Below, piece after piece: positions 1 through 12,199 of a stretch of DNA of 64,000 bases; positions within the stretch are counted from its first letter, which is position 1, and each line of letters begins with the position of its first letter. Source of the stretch: Ichthyophthirius multifiliis (lineage: Eukaryota > Ciliophora > Oligohymenophorea > Hymenostomatida); assembly GCF_000220395.1 (NCBI RefSeq), contig NW_004087493.1:24396-88395 (forward strand), given 5' to 3'. The notes beneath the pieces were generated by a model. That model saw only the letters and a program-made list of their open reading frames with translations, was not told where the DNA came from and made no database searches. The translations under genes and the position numbers were made by a program.

Positions 1-477
1 CTGATTTTAAGGAAGGATAAGTATAAATATATTTATATATTTATATATTTTTATATTTATATATTTATATATTTATATATTTATATATTTATATATATAT
101 ATAAATACATGTATTTTTATATATATATATATATTTTAAATAATTAGGATAATAAATATTAGTTATATGGTTATGATTTTATTAAAATAATATGGGATTG
201 CATATATAGTTTTTTAAAAAAAGATGAATTTAATTTTTTATATTCAGTTGGTTAAAGTGATATTTTTTTATAAAACTATAATATGTTTGCGTAATTAATG
301 GATAATTTAAAAAAATAATATAATATTACCAATAAATATATATTCATAAATGAAAATAAATATTTAGAAAGATGGAATACTAAAACATATTTTTATATAA
401 AATAAGCTGAATTAGTAAAGGATTTCGAATAGCAAATAGATAATTTATTATAATTATAATAAATATAAAGATAATAA

Positions 478-532
<55 letters not shown>

Positions 533-1507
533 TATAATTTAGTATTTAATAAATGTAGTTATATACATTTTTAATGAGTTTTATTTAAAAATGTTTTGAT
601 AATAATACAACTTTTATTAAAAACGTAGGAATTAATTTTCTTAAATTAAGTCTTTAATTAATTTATAGATTTTCTTAAAAAATTTTATTATTTATTGAAT
701 ATTAATAATAATAATAATAATAATAAGGTTAATATATATATTGACTTTATTATATATTTTTTTTTTTAGAAAATATTAATACTTTTGTATTTATTATAAA
801 TGATTTATCTGCATTAATTATAGATCTAATTTAATTTTATTAAAATTAAGTTATATAAATATTTAGTTTATAAGAAGAGTAATAAATAATAATTTAAATT
901 TCTTTAGAAATTAAAGAAATCTTAAAGGAACATTTTGAAATTGTGCTTGATTTTATTTCTATTTAAGCTCTAAAATAGTCTTATGATAATATGGAAGTAT
1001 TTATACCAATAAATAAATATATTATTTTATTATTATTAAAAATAAAGGCTTTTAATGGTATTTTAGCCAAATATAGAATGAATGTAAGTAAAGATATTCC
1101 TAAAAAAGCTTCGAATTTTATAATTAATTTATTTGATCCTTTAAATAAATTTATTTAATAAAATTCTTTTACTGATAATGTATAGATATAAATTAAAAAG
1201 AAATTCGCAAAAAAATTGTATTAGAAATATAAAGAAATAGAATAAAATATAATTTAAAATGTTTAAAAATCAGAATAATATAAATATCTTTAATAAAAAA
1301 ATAAATTAGATGATCCTACATCAGATTACTTTAAAATAAGAAAATAATTAGAATTAGTAAAAAACTAAAAATATAAAGAAATTATATATAATTATAAATA
1401 TTTTTTATATATATATATATTTTAATTTACTTTATTTTTATATATAGGATGATTTCGAAATAAATAAATATATAAAAGAAAAACTTTATGATAATAAATA
1501 AAATTGA
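1..1507 (+). CDS. COG2: Conserved oligomeric Golgi complex subunit 2, 3' part (5' end outside window)
   Basis: COG2 belongs to the eight-subunit COG tether that captures retrograde vesicles at the Golgi. Four exons are readable in the ciliate code: 1-20, 148-727, 770-1356 and 1448-1507 (TGA), about 415 codons, with GT...AG introns at 21-147, 728-769 and 1357-1447 that keep phase. The exon from 148 matches the COG2 C-terminal domain: an SVGQSDIFLQNY-type stretch corresponding to the family's PDxFHQxY, then YLERWNTKTYFYIKQ, matching the FxxKWNxPVYFQIR block. Further on, LAKYRMNVSKDIPKKAS matches the LYRxTNRPxPTxAS block. The start lies upstream of the window. A glutamine run is encoded by TAA repeats near 480-531. 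The gene converges on the FBPase-like gene with only 35 nt between stop codons. Family assignment is firm; exon edges are by eye. Confidence 0.88.
480..531 (+). repeat. (TAA)n microsatellite encoding polyglutamine inside COG2
   Basis: About 17 uninterrupted TAA triplets lie in the COG2 reading frame. In this code they read as glutamine, so the repeat is a coding polyQ tract and not a run of stops. Confidence 0.85.
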
Positions 1508-1542
1508 GATATAATTTATATATATATATATATTTAAAATAT

Positions 1543-2593
1543 TCAATTTTTATGAGATTTATAAATTTATTCAATTTCTTAAACATCCTGTATTGATCCA
1601 CAAATTAGTCCTGATCTTTAATGTAAATTTTTTGGTTTAACATCGAGTATCTCCCCATCTCCTGTAATAGCTTTACCTCCTGCTTTTTAAATAATAAAAG
1701 AAATAGGAAAACATTCAAATAAAATTTTAAGTTTTCCTAACGGACTCTATTATTAATAATAAAAATATAAATATTTAATATATATATATATTTACTCTTT
1801 TATCAGCAGGATATAAATATATTCCTCCATAAAAAAGAGTTCTATGTATATCACATACCATAGATCCTACATATCTCAATTAATATTTTTCAGGAGAAAT
1901 CGAAAATTTCTTCGAATTTATATATTCTTTAATCGAATCATCCCAAAAAGTTGAATTACCTTCATTTATTGAATAAACAGTTCCTTTATCTGGAGTTTTA
2001 ACATCTTCATGTGTTAAAATAAACTCTTTGATTTAAGGATCTAACGAAAACCCATTAATATTTTCCCTTGTGGCCAGTATAAAATGCGTAGAAGAGCCAT
2101 ATAGACAATATCCAGCTGCGAAGATATTATTTCCATCTTAAAGTATGTCATCCATTGTTATTTTTGATTCATTTTATCTCTACCATATGCAAAAAATAGA
2201 TCCTATAGAAATATTGGATTCAATATTAGTTTTACCATCAATACCACTAAATGAAACGACAAATTTTCCTTAATCTTTTTAATCTATTTAAATTGGTTTT
2301 TCATCATCTATACTGGATATAATTGCACATTATTTACTTTAGGTTAAACAGTTTATAAATGTATCATTTGCTATAGTGTTTATGTCTTATTGGTTTTAGT
2401 TTAAATGAATTTATTTAGAATTTAAATGGGCTATACCGGATTATTTTACTTTAGATGATATATATTTACAGGCTGTTTAGATTTATTGGATTAATATTAT
2501 GAAATCTGATGTATATGTTTAAGTGATTTATTATTGCCAGTTTAATAGGGATTGTGCTATTGTAGTATGGATTATAATATTATCGTCTAACAT
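1543..2593 (-). CDS. FBP1: Fructose-1,6-bisphosphatase family protein with altered metal-binding motifs
   Basis: Family role: hydrolysis of fructose-1,6-bisphosphate in gluconeogenesis, cytosolic. Two exons (2593-1796, 1746-1543; intron 1747-1795 in phase 0) give 333 aa, close to the usual 335-340. The C-terminal half is canonical: [49 protein letters not shown], then LFECFP with the conserved metal-ligand Glu, and [14 protein letters not shown]. The N-terminal half aligns, but the SEE motif is replaced by SSIDDE and the DPLDGSSN metal/substrate motif reads SGIDGKTN. This loses ligands equivalent to Glu97, Glu98 and Asp118 of the mammalian enzyme while keeping Asp121. The protein may be inactive, slow or regulatory. 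It is an intact ORF with no internal TGA, so it does not look like a simple pseudogene. The start is the ATG closest to the alignment start. Confidence 0.88.
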
Positions 2594-2801
2594 TTTTATT
2601 TTTTTTTTAATAAAAAAAAAATATAATATAAAATGTTTGCTTTTTTTTAGAATTTTTTTTTAATAAAAAAAATAATAATTATAAGTATTATATTTATGAA
2701 AGATAACAAATTTAAAATTTTATATAATATTTATATAATTATTTTTATAATATATATATAGTTTTAAATATTAATAAAATAATAAGAAAAAGAAAAAAAA
2801 A

Positions 2802-3365
2802 ATGACTAATAAAAAAAAATTAATTCTATAATGTTTCGATTATTTCATATTTCCATATTGTTTAATGTGATAAACAATTAAATTTTATCATTATTCTAAT
2901 TAAAAAAATAGATAGGCTATATTTTTAATTACAAACATTATAATATTTGTAGTCATTATTAATTAAATAAAAAACAGAATAAAAGCAAACTAAAATAAAT
3001 ATTCTAAAAAATTAATTCTCCTTTATTTATTACTATTATAATCTTTATGTAAATTAAAATATAAAAAAAATAATAAAAAAAAAAAGTTTTTGAATTATGG
3101 AATATATTTAAATAAATATAATATTTTTTTACTTTTTTTATTTGATATAGAATATATATTATTCTTATTTAGTTTATTATTTCAGCTTGAAAATTATTAA
3201 AGTATAATAACCTTAAAAATTATAAAATTAATACACGTAAGAATAGTACTTTTTATTTTAATAATATTCTATACTTCAACATTAATTTATAATATATATA
3301 CAAATATAAAACATTTTAATGAAAATAATATATGCAAAAGTATTAAAAATTAAATATAATAATAG

Positions 3366-3408
<43 letters not shown>

Positions 3409-3951
3409 GATAAAATATTTGTATATACAAGAATTTCTAATTTCGTTATTTCATTGATTTTTCTTTTTATTGGTATATTTTTTAATAATTATATTTTTTT
3501 ATTACAAATTTTAAATAATATATAAGGTAAACATATTTAAAAAAGAGTTGATTTCATAACGTTATCAGGAATAGAAAGAAGTTATATTTATTACAAATAA
3601 TTATCTAAACTATAGTATTTAAAATATTAAATAAAATTATATTTATATAAATATTTATTATCATTTTTTATTTATATAGAATATTAATTTTCTGGAGTAT
3701 AATTGCTTAAATATTTTATTTAATTGGAACATTTTATTTATTTTATAATGGAAATGAAAGTTGTGAATTTATATATTAGGGATAAGAAAATAAATAAAAA
3801 CTATATTTATACTTAGATTGTTTAATTTTATTTATATATAGATTAATGTCATATTTTATATTAGTAATTACTACTTTATTAGTATTTTGGTACAAAAAGC
3901 CTTAAAATATATTAAACAAAGTATAAACACAAAAAAAAATAACATAAATAA

Positions 3952-3997
<46 letters not shown>

Positions 3998-4303
3998 TGA
4001 TATTAATAGAGTTTTTTAGAAGATTATATGGTTTAATAAAATACAGATTTATAATAAAAATTATATTGCAATTCATTAGGTCATTAGAGAAATATATAAT
4101 CTAATTCATCTTTAGATGATAAATCACATAATTAAAATAGTTATATTAATAGTTTAAGAAATTCAAGAAATTTTCCATCAACAATTATTTCTACAAAAAT
4201 TTAAGATTTTTAAATATCTACATTATCTTCTTAATTTTAATTAATTTTATCTTCTAATAATAATGATGAAAATAACTATTATAATTACTAAAATATGTAA
4301 TGA
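2802..4303 (+). CDS. Unrecognised multi-pass membrane protein
   Basis: I do not recognise the family. ATG at 2802, TGA at 4301-4303. Exons are separated by at least five AT-only introns; clear ones are 2860-2911 and 3049-3150. The readable exons encode several hydrophobic helices, for example IVLFILIIFYTSTLIYNIYT near 3250, a WSIIAQIFYLIGTFYLFY segment near 3690, and MSYFILVITTLLVFWY near 3850. They are followed by a hydrophilic Ser/Asn/Gln-rich tail of about 100 residues. Cysteines sit in the loops between helices. The gene is head-to-head with the FBPase-like gene (208 nt between ATGs) and converges on the next minus-strand gene with 83 nt between stops. Exon-intron structure in the middle is uncertain because the DNA is low-complexity. 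Confidence 0.55.
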
Positions 4304-4386
4304 AAAATTATAAATAAATCTATATTTGTAATTATATATAAATAATTCATTATATATACATTTATATAAATATATTTATTTTCTAT

Positions 4387-6808
4387 TCAATTAATAATTT
4401 AGATATTATTCTTTTTTTTAGGAGATTATTATTAATTCATTTTTAATGCAAGTATCGGATTTCTTTTAAAGTTTATAAATTTTGATTTTTCAAAAATATT
4501 TCTCATTTCAAAGCCTAACATGTCAATTAGTTTATTATTAATTTCATTTTTTTCCTTTTCTTAACATATTTCTTCATAAGCTTCATATAATCTTAAATAA
4601 ACTCTCATTTTTTACTATTAAGTAGTGTTTTTTTTAGCTAATTCTTTAAATCTACTTACTACTTTTACCATCATGTGTGGAAATTTAACCCTAATTTTAT
4701 TTTTTTTAAACTTTTTTTAACTTTTTCCTTCATTTGTTTATGATAACTCTTCACTTATAAATACTCTAGAAAGCTCTTTGGTATCATTTTCTTTTACTTA
4801 TATGACTGTTTTAGGGAAAAAATTAAATAAAATCATTTAAGATTATGTCAAGAATATTTATTTAAATTTTTCTATTTCTTTAATTTTATTGAGAATATTA
4901 AAAATATCTAAATCTTTTTTTATCTATTCTTAGGCTTTTTCTATCAACAAAACAGTTTTAGTTCTACAAAACTTACCACAAGTGATTTAATTTATAAAAT
5001 AAAAAATATTAATTTATAAAGACTTATTTCTTTATATTATATGTTCGAATTCTTTGGCTAAAAATTTTTTCCTGTCTTTTTTATCATTTTAATTATTCTA
5101 ATGTTATTAACTTTAAATCATGTAATCTGATGTTTTTGCTTATATATTTTTTGATATTTCTATTTATGAATACATATTATATGGTCTTAAAGGCGAATTT
5201 AATGGTTCATATTAATTAGTTTCTTATATATTATTATTATTTTATTAATTTTGAATATTATTATTTATTTATTAATTTATTTTTAAAATGTTTTAATTAT
5301 AATTAATATATTTGCTTTAATTGTTTTCTATAAATTTATTATTTTAAATAAACTAACTATTAATATTATTTTTTGTATTTTAAGTGTTCTATTCTTATTA
5401 ATATATTAACTTATTTTTTGTATTATTTTTTTTTGTATTTTTTTTCTATCTAAAATTATATTTTTTTTTATTTTAAAGTAAGTATTTTAACTTCTTTTTC
5501 TTATTAATTATTTATATTTTTATTTATATTTTCGACATTTTTATTTTTTTCATTTACTATAGAATTAATACTTTAAATATATTATTATTATTATTTTTCT
5601 TTTATATTAAAAAAATTCTTATTTTATTTTTTAACATTATTTCCTTCATCTAAATCAAAATCATATAATTTATTAGCCAATTCAATCATATAAATATACT
5701 CATTATAATAACTAACCAAAAAAGCCGAAAAAATTAAAAAAGCCTAAGCAAAACCACCTACATAAGCTATAATCTCATCTATTTTTTGAAATTTCCTATA
5801 AATATTGTTCGTATAATAACTTCTATTAATTTAAATATCTAAATATTCATCATAATTCCCTAATAAATTGCTCTCTCTAAACCCACTTAATTGTATATAT
5901 GGGAAATTTTAATTATTAATATCCTCATAAGGCATTAGACTTTCATCAGTAAAAATATTGAATTCCGAAAGAAAGAGTTCCACTTTCTTTAAAAACTTAC
6001 CCGGTTATATATAAAAAAATAAATCTGCAGTATTTAAATAACTAAAATAATTAATAATAAAATATATATATATGCAAAAATACCTAGTTATATAATTTTT
6101 TGATAAATTAGGATTTACAGCATAATTAGGTACAAAAATCTCAACTTCAAAGTATTTATTTTAGTCTTCTATAAAAATCTTTTCTAATTCTTCCTTTTTT
6201 CTACATTTAGGTCTCCACTTCTCACTTTTAAACTATATAGTAGTACACTTTTTTATTTTTAACATCAATTAATCATAACTTTCTAATCCCCAAGCCCCTT
6301 AGACATAATATTATTCATTTAAAGGTGGACAAAGGTATTAGTCGAGGCCTTTTTCATCAAAAACTTACTTCCAGTCTATATTATAGGCCTGTAAGTCAAC
6401 CCAATGGGCTAATGTACAAGGTTCTAATAACATTTCGATGATTTATTCGCTATTTTAATGTTTTTCGGAAAATATTCGGTTTCTAGAATAAAAACTTATG
6501 TTAAAATAAGGGTTATTTATAAAATCATCCTATATTACTCGAACAGCAAACATAAAATTTTTCTAGTTTAAATTTATTTTTGACGGGTTATGGTCAAAAG
6601 ATTAATCGATTTTTACGTTTACGGTGTCTTTGTTGAAAAATTGGAGAAAATTGTTCCAGAAAAATAAAAGCATTAACGATGTGAATATCAAACTTATTAA
6701 TGCGCCAAATTAAGTCTGAAAAATAGTACTTTTTTAGAAATTTAAGCCTACTTCACTACCAAAAATATCGAATTTACGGAAAACACGAGATAATATTGTT
6801 TAAGCCAT
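4387..6808 (-). CDS. Ciliate-type two-TM protein, paralogue A
   Basis: This is a large two-transmembrane protein closely related to the gene at 15794-18505. It starts MAQTILSRVFRKFDIFGSE; a first TM follows near residues 30-52 (LISLIFTSLMLLFFW). Then comes a long, probably luminal or extracellular domain with paired Cys, motifs CTLAHWVDL and SEKWRPKCR, and a second TM after KIDEIIAYVGGFAQAFLIF. A Gln/Asn-rich cytosolic linker and a C-terminal helical domain (FINQITCGKFCRTK, LDIFNILNKIKEIEK, MILFNFFPK) complete it. Intron 6042-6083 is clear. The upstream and downstream frames differ by one base, so at least one further intron (or a frameshift) lies in the low-complexity linker around 5280-5640; I could not place it. 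The function is unknown. The topology loosely recalls two-TM channels, but this is inference only. Confidence 0.75.
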
Positions 6809-7253
6809 TATTTTATTTGAAATTTTGGGGGTTTTTTTATTTATATTTATGTTTATTTAATTTATATATTTTTATGTTTTTTTTGCTTTTATAAATTGTA
6901 AATTGTTAATCTATTTGAAATATTTATAATAAATGAAATATATTTATTTACTTCTTATTATTTATTCTTTATATTATATATAATTTAATTTTATATTCTT
7001 TTTTTTTTTTTTTTAATATTTAAATTTTATTAGTTTGATTTTATTATTTTTATGCCAAAATAAATAAAGAAAAAAACTTTAAAAAATATATGTATATTCA
7101 TTATAAGAAAGCATTAATAAATTTGTTTCAAAAATAAATAAAATTATTTTTATTTTAAATAATATAAAAAAATAAATAATTTAAAAGTAAAACAAAAAAC
7201 AAAATTTTTAAAGAAAAAATATAATAAAATATATATATATATATAAAAATAAA
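6809..7253. other. AT-rich divergent intergenic spacer
   Basis: This spacer lies between the starts of two divergent genes and presumably holds both promoters. It contains poly-T and poly-A runs and short AT repeats; no recognisable motif or coding stretch was seen. Confidence 0.6.
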
Positions 7254-9400
7254 ATGGATATTATCAAAAAAGCAGCTCAAGAATTGTAATAAAAAATAAA
7301 GATAAACAATAATAATTTATTAATATTATTATTAAAATATAAAAAAACAAACTTAACTCAAAAAATTAAATAATAAAAGAAAAGAAAGGTACACAAACTA
7401 ATCTTAATTAGAAAAAAATTTAAATGAGGCCACAAGTAAAGAAAACTGGACTGCTCATCCAAAAAATCTTTAATATATATCAGATGCGTCACACAACTAG
7501 TATATATTAAAATATATATCAAAAAAAAATATATATATAATTATATAAAAAAAATATATAGTGATGATTTTGGAATGATAATGAAGTTTATATTGGATAA
7601 AATAAAAAATGCTGAAAAAAATTGGAGAATAACATTTAAAGTAATTTTAAAAATATTATAAATACATAATTATATATAAACGAGTATATATGTATTTATT
7701 ATAATAATTTATATCAATATATTTATATTTTTTTTTTCATTTTTTCATTTTTTTTTTTTTTTCTATTTTCTATATATTTAAGACTTTATTTTTAATTGAT
7801 TTTTTAATAAAAAATGGGGCTACAAGATGTATTGGATAATTTAAAGATGAAATTAATAAATTAAAAAGGCTTTAAGATTATTAATACTTTGAAGAAGGTG
7901 AAGATAAAGGTGCTAGTGTACGTTCAAAAGCTTCACAAATTGTTGAATTATTATAGGATGAAGATAAATTAGATCATGAACGCCAATAAGCCAAAGAATT
8001 ACGTGAAAAATTAGGAAATATGAACTCTTTGTCCTCAGGATCTCAATCAATGCAAAATTAAAGTTCAGTTTCTAGTAAATATTAAGGACAACCTCAGAAG
8101 AATAATAAAGATAGTAAATATGCTGGATATAGTTCTAAAGATGCCCCTGTTTTAGGCTAAAATAATAATAATAATAATAGCTCTTAAAGGGTTAATACAG
8201 ATAATTATGATACTAATGAATTTAAAGGTCTTGAAAAATTCAGAAAAAAAGAAGAATAAAATGATTCTGAAAATAAAGATAATAATTCATAAAAAGTATA
8301 TTCATAACCTTCTATTTCAAATTAAGATAATAAACTAAAACCAGCTTTTTAAGGAACTTTATTTGCATTACCAAAACCAGGAGAATAAATTAAAAATTAA
8401 TAATAATAACCTAATTAGAATAATTAAAATTAAAAATAATAAAATTAAAATTAAGTAACTGATTTATTTGAAATTGATATGCAATAAAATAATAATAAAA
8501 AAAATTAAAGTATTAAATATAATAATATATATATATATTATTATATATTTTTATATTTATATATTTTTATTTTTAAATATTATATATATATATATATTAT
8601 TTTTATTATATACAGATGATGATGAATGGGATTGGTCTAATGCTCCTACTTAAAACAATTAATAATAATAATAAATTTAATAACCCAAATAATAATTGTA
8701 ATAACCTTAGTAATAGACTTAAAATAATTAATAATAATTTTAATAACCTTAATAATAATAAAAACCAACAAATGATTTTGATCTTTTTGGAGATTTTCAA
8801 GGAAATTAACAAAAAAATAAAAATAATTCTAATAATAATAATTAATAAGTAAAAAAATATATAAAAAAACTATATAAATATATAAAAAAGCAATAAAAAA
8901 ATTACACAAACGATGAATTTGATTTGATAAATTTATCTGAAATCGAAAAAGATGCAAAAAATAATGCAAACTAGAAAGCCACACTCTAAAATAATTAAAA
9001 TTTCGGTTTTCTAAATGAAAATAATGAAACAAATGCCGCAAATATCATCTCAAATCTGTATAAAGCCTCAAATTCAGGTTTTATTTAATAATAACCTTAA
9101 CATTAAATGGCTTTCCCTTAATAAAATATTGGTTATTAATAAGCTTATCCTGGTTATTTATAATAATAATAATAAGTTCCGATGGGTATGTATGGATAGT
9201 AATAAATGGGATATGTAAATTAATAACCAATGGGATATGGAATGCCTTTGGGATAATAGATGATATATGGATAATAAATGTAATAAATGGGGTACGGATA
9301 AGAATAATAAGGATATGGATAATAAGGATATAATCCAAGTATTTTTATTTTTATAATTAAAATATATTAATTTATTTTATTTTTAGATTATAGAATGTGA
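7254..9400 (+). CDS. Epsin-like ENTH-domain clathrin adaptor
   Basis: Epsins bind PI(4,5)P2 through the ENTH domain and link clathrin to membranes. Seven exons are traceable (introns 7286-7379, 7500-7561, 7641-7782, 8510-8615, 8849-8890, 9339-9386), giving 550 aa in one frame. ENTH residues about 1-140 are unmistakable: ATSKENW, YDDFGMIMKFILDKI, KNWRITFKTLFLIDFLIKNG, QDYQYFEEGEDKGASVR, KASQIVELLQDEDKL. Then comes a Gln/Asn/Ser-rich disordered tail with LFEID, fitting the clathrin-box consensus L-phi-x-phi-[DE]. Acidic-aromatic motifs DDEWDW and FDLFGDF follow, then a Gly/Tyr/Met/Gln-rich C-terminus. No clear ubiquitin-interacting or NPF motif was seen. The start was chosen because it begins helix 0 directly. 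Standard-code ORFs in this span are shadows. Confidence 0.92.
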
Positions 9401-9606
9401 GAATTATTTTTTAAACAAATTTGAAAAAAAAAAATTATATAAAGATTTATAAAATATATATATTTATATAAAATTCTTTTATTATTTATAAAATTTTAGA
9501 TAAATTAAATTTTTTATTTAAATATTTTATTAAAAATAATCAATAAATATTAATGTAGAAAAATTTTTTTATAAATTATATAAATATATATATAAATAAA
9601 AATATT

Positions 9607-9640
<34 letters not shown>

Positions 9641-9771
9641 ATATTATTTATTTTTATTTTTTTATAAATATAAATAGCATTATATATTTTTTTGTTTAAT
9701 ATTTTAGTCATAAAATTTTATCTAAAACAATAAATATTATGTTTATTAGTATTATATGTAAAATTTTTATA
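9401..9771. other. AT-rich convergent intergenic spacer
   Basis: This lies between the 3' ends of the epsin and Rab genes. It consists of AT repeats, including a TA run near 9608-9630, and T/A homopolymers. Nothing coding was seen. Confidence 0.6.
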
Positions 9772-10723
9772 TCAGCAACATTTTGATTCAGCTTACTAAT
9801 TAACTTTTTCATCTATTTATTAAGGTCCTACTTTAACACCATTTGACTAAATTTAGAAAAAATATAAATATATATAATAAAAATTATTTATATACTTCAT
9901 TAGATGGATTAATTTCACCTTTTTCAATTTTATTTAAAACCAATTCAGTACTTTTTTTAAATACTAATTCTATATTTTCACCTTATTTTGCTGAAGTTTC
10001 AATAAACTAAATGTTAAAAGAATCAGCAAATTACTATCCTTCTTAAAATTAAACTTATCTATTATTGCCAAGATCACTTTTATTACCAATAAGTATAATA
10101 GTTATTTTCTCATTTGAATAGTTATTTATTTCATCTAACCAATTAGCAACATTTTAAAAACTTTATCTATTAGTGATATCATAAACTTATATATATATAA
10201 ATTATAAATAAATATATATAAATATTTATAAATTTATATAAATATATATATTATATATACATATATTCATATATCTATATTTATTTTTATATACTTTTAT
10301 ATTTATTTTTAAATTATTTTTTATATATATTAAAATGTAAATAACCTAAAAACGCACATATAGAACCTCTGTAATATGAACGAGTAATTGATTTAAAGGA
10401 TTCTTATCCTGCCTAATATAAAATTTATTATTTTATATATTTATTTATTTATATTTTTATTTCATATTTTCATTTTTACTGTATCCCATACTTATAGTTT
10501 TATATTTTTATTTTTTATATTAATTATTTTTGAACCAAATTCAACACCAATTGTTGTATCGTGCTCTTTTTTAAATTTATTTTCCATAAATTATAAAAGT
10601 ATAGCTGATTTTCCAACACCTATTTGAATATTTTAATTTACATACTCATTTAATTATTATTTTTTTATTAATTTTACTAGAATCTCCAATTATTATGTAT
10701 TTAAATAAATATAAGTAGCTCAT
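9772..10723 (-). CDS. Rab-family small GTPase, Rab2/Rab4/Rab14-like
   Basis: A membrane-traffic GTPase. Five exons on the minus strand (introns 10620-10677, 10413-10479, 10186-10345, 9847-9895) splice to 205 aa. All nucleotide-binding motifs are intact: GDSSVGKS (P-loop, split by the first intron), TTIGVEFG (switch I), WDTAGQESFKSITRSYYRG (switch II), GNKSDL and ETSAK. The C-terminus ends KCC, a double-cysteine geranylgeranylation signal. Switch II and the IGVEFG/SITRSYYRG combination fit the Rab2/4/14 group, with Rab2 closest by eye. The protein would act at ER-Golgi or early endosomal membranes. It is convergent with the epsin gene. Confidence 0.93.
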
Positions 10724-11697
10724 TTTTTTTAGATTATATTATTATATTTTTTTATTCTTTTAGATTTAAATTTAATTAAATAAATATCAGTATAAAATAA
10801 TAAAATAATATATATAAAAAGTATTAAATATTTTATATTTTTTTTTAAATAATAATATTATTTATTATAAATAATTTTATATTATTATCACGATTATTAT
10901 TAATATTTTCTTTTATATCAATATATATTTTTTTAAATAATATATATTTTTATTAAATTCTTTGTTAAAAGTCAACTAAAAAATATATATATATATATAA
11001 TTATATTTTTTTTTTGATATTAAATTTTAAATTATTTTATATATTATATTTTTTTAAATACTTTTTAAATAAATGAGTTTATTATTTAAAAAAAAATATA
11101 TATATTTGTATAAATTAATTATAATTAATTTTAATATTATAATTACTATTTTTTTTATTATTATTATTATCATGATTATTATTATTATTTATTATATTAT
11201 TATTATTATTATTATTACATTATTATTAATTTTATTATTATTATTTTTATTATTATTACACATAAAATTTTTTTTAAATAAATACTTTTTTAAGTTATTA
11301 TTTTTTTAATTTTTTTATTTTTTAAATATTTGTTTAAATATTTTAATTTTTTTACTAAAGTTTAAATATTAAATATCACATTCATGACATTATAAAAGTT
11401 ACTTAAAAATATCATAAAGCTAATAATAATATTTAAGTAAATAGATATAATTTAAAATAATTATTATAAATAAATATTTTAAAAATATATAATCTAAGTT
11501 TTATATTATTAATAATATTTTTTAAAGCTTTTTTTTATATAAATATAAACTTTTTTTAACAAAAAATCATATTTTTATTTTATATAAAATAATAATATAT
11601 AAATAATCTTTTTTAAAAAATTAATAAAATAAATGTTTTATTCTTAAATATATTTTTAATTTTATATTAATTTATATATATATTTCTTCAATCTTTA
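10724..11697. other. AT-rich intergenic region
   Basis: Low-complexity A/T with (ATT)n runs around 11155-11260. A standard-code ORF at 11073-11309 reads as almost pure Ile/Leu/Phe/Tyr, as expected from random T-rich DNA, so I do not call it a gene. No other structure was seen. Confidence 0.6.
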
Positions 11698-12151
11698 TAT
11701 CTATTTCTATATTTTTTTCTATCTTAACTATTAGAACCTCTTTTATTTCTATATTTATTATTATGCTTATTATGCTTTTAATGATTATTTTCATTAGAAT
11801 GACTTCTGCTTCTACTTTTAGAAATTCTTTTTTTCATTAATTTAGATTAATGTCTATTATCTTTATTGAAATTGTATAATCTATAAATTAAAAAAAATAA
11901 AATAATTAAAAAAAACTTTTATACATTCTTTTATTCATATTAAATCCTGTTTGTAAACCTAAAGTAATTTCTATAGGTCTTCCTTTAAAAGTATCTTTAT
12001 TATGAGTTGCAGCCTTTTTTATATTAAGAAAATGAATATTTTTAATTAATTAAATACAATTGCAGCTTGTGCTATTGTTTTATATTCAATAAAAGCTTTT
12101 CCTTTATTAACTAATTATCCTTCGTTTCTTGGTACAATAAAATCCCTTAAA

Positions 12152-12199
<48 letters not shown>

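Noticed and set aside
8468-9338. Five overlapping standard-code ORFs of 61-85 codons on both strands
   Set aside because: They lie inside the epsin exons and introns. The epsin frame, read with TAA/TAG as Gln, explains the region; the others are Ile/Asn/Leu-rich shadows.
11073-11309. Plus-strand ORF of 78 codons that looks like a membrane protein
   Set aside because: Composition is nearly only Ile, Leu, Phe, Tyr and Lys from T/A-rich triplet runs; no conserved pattern and no neighbouring exons.
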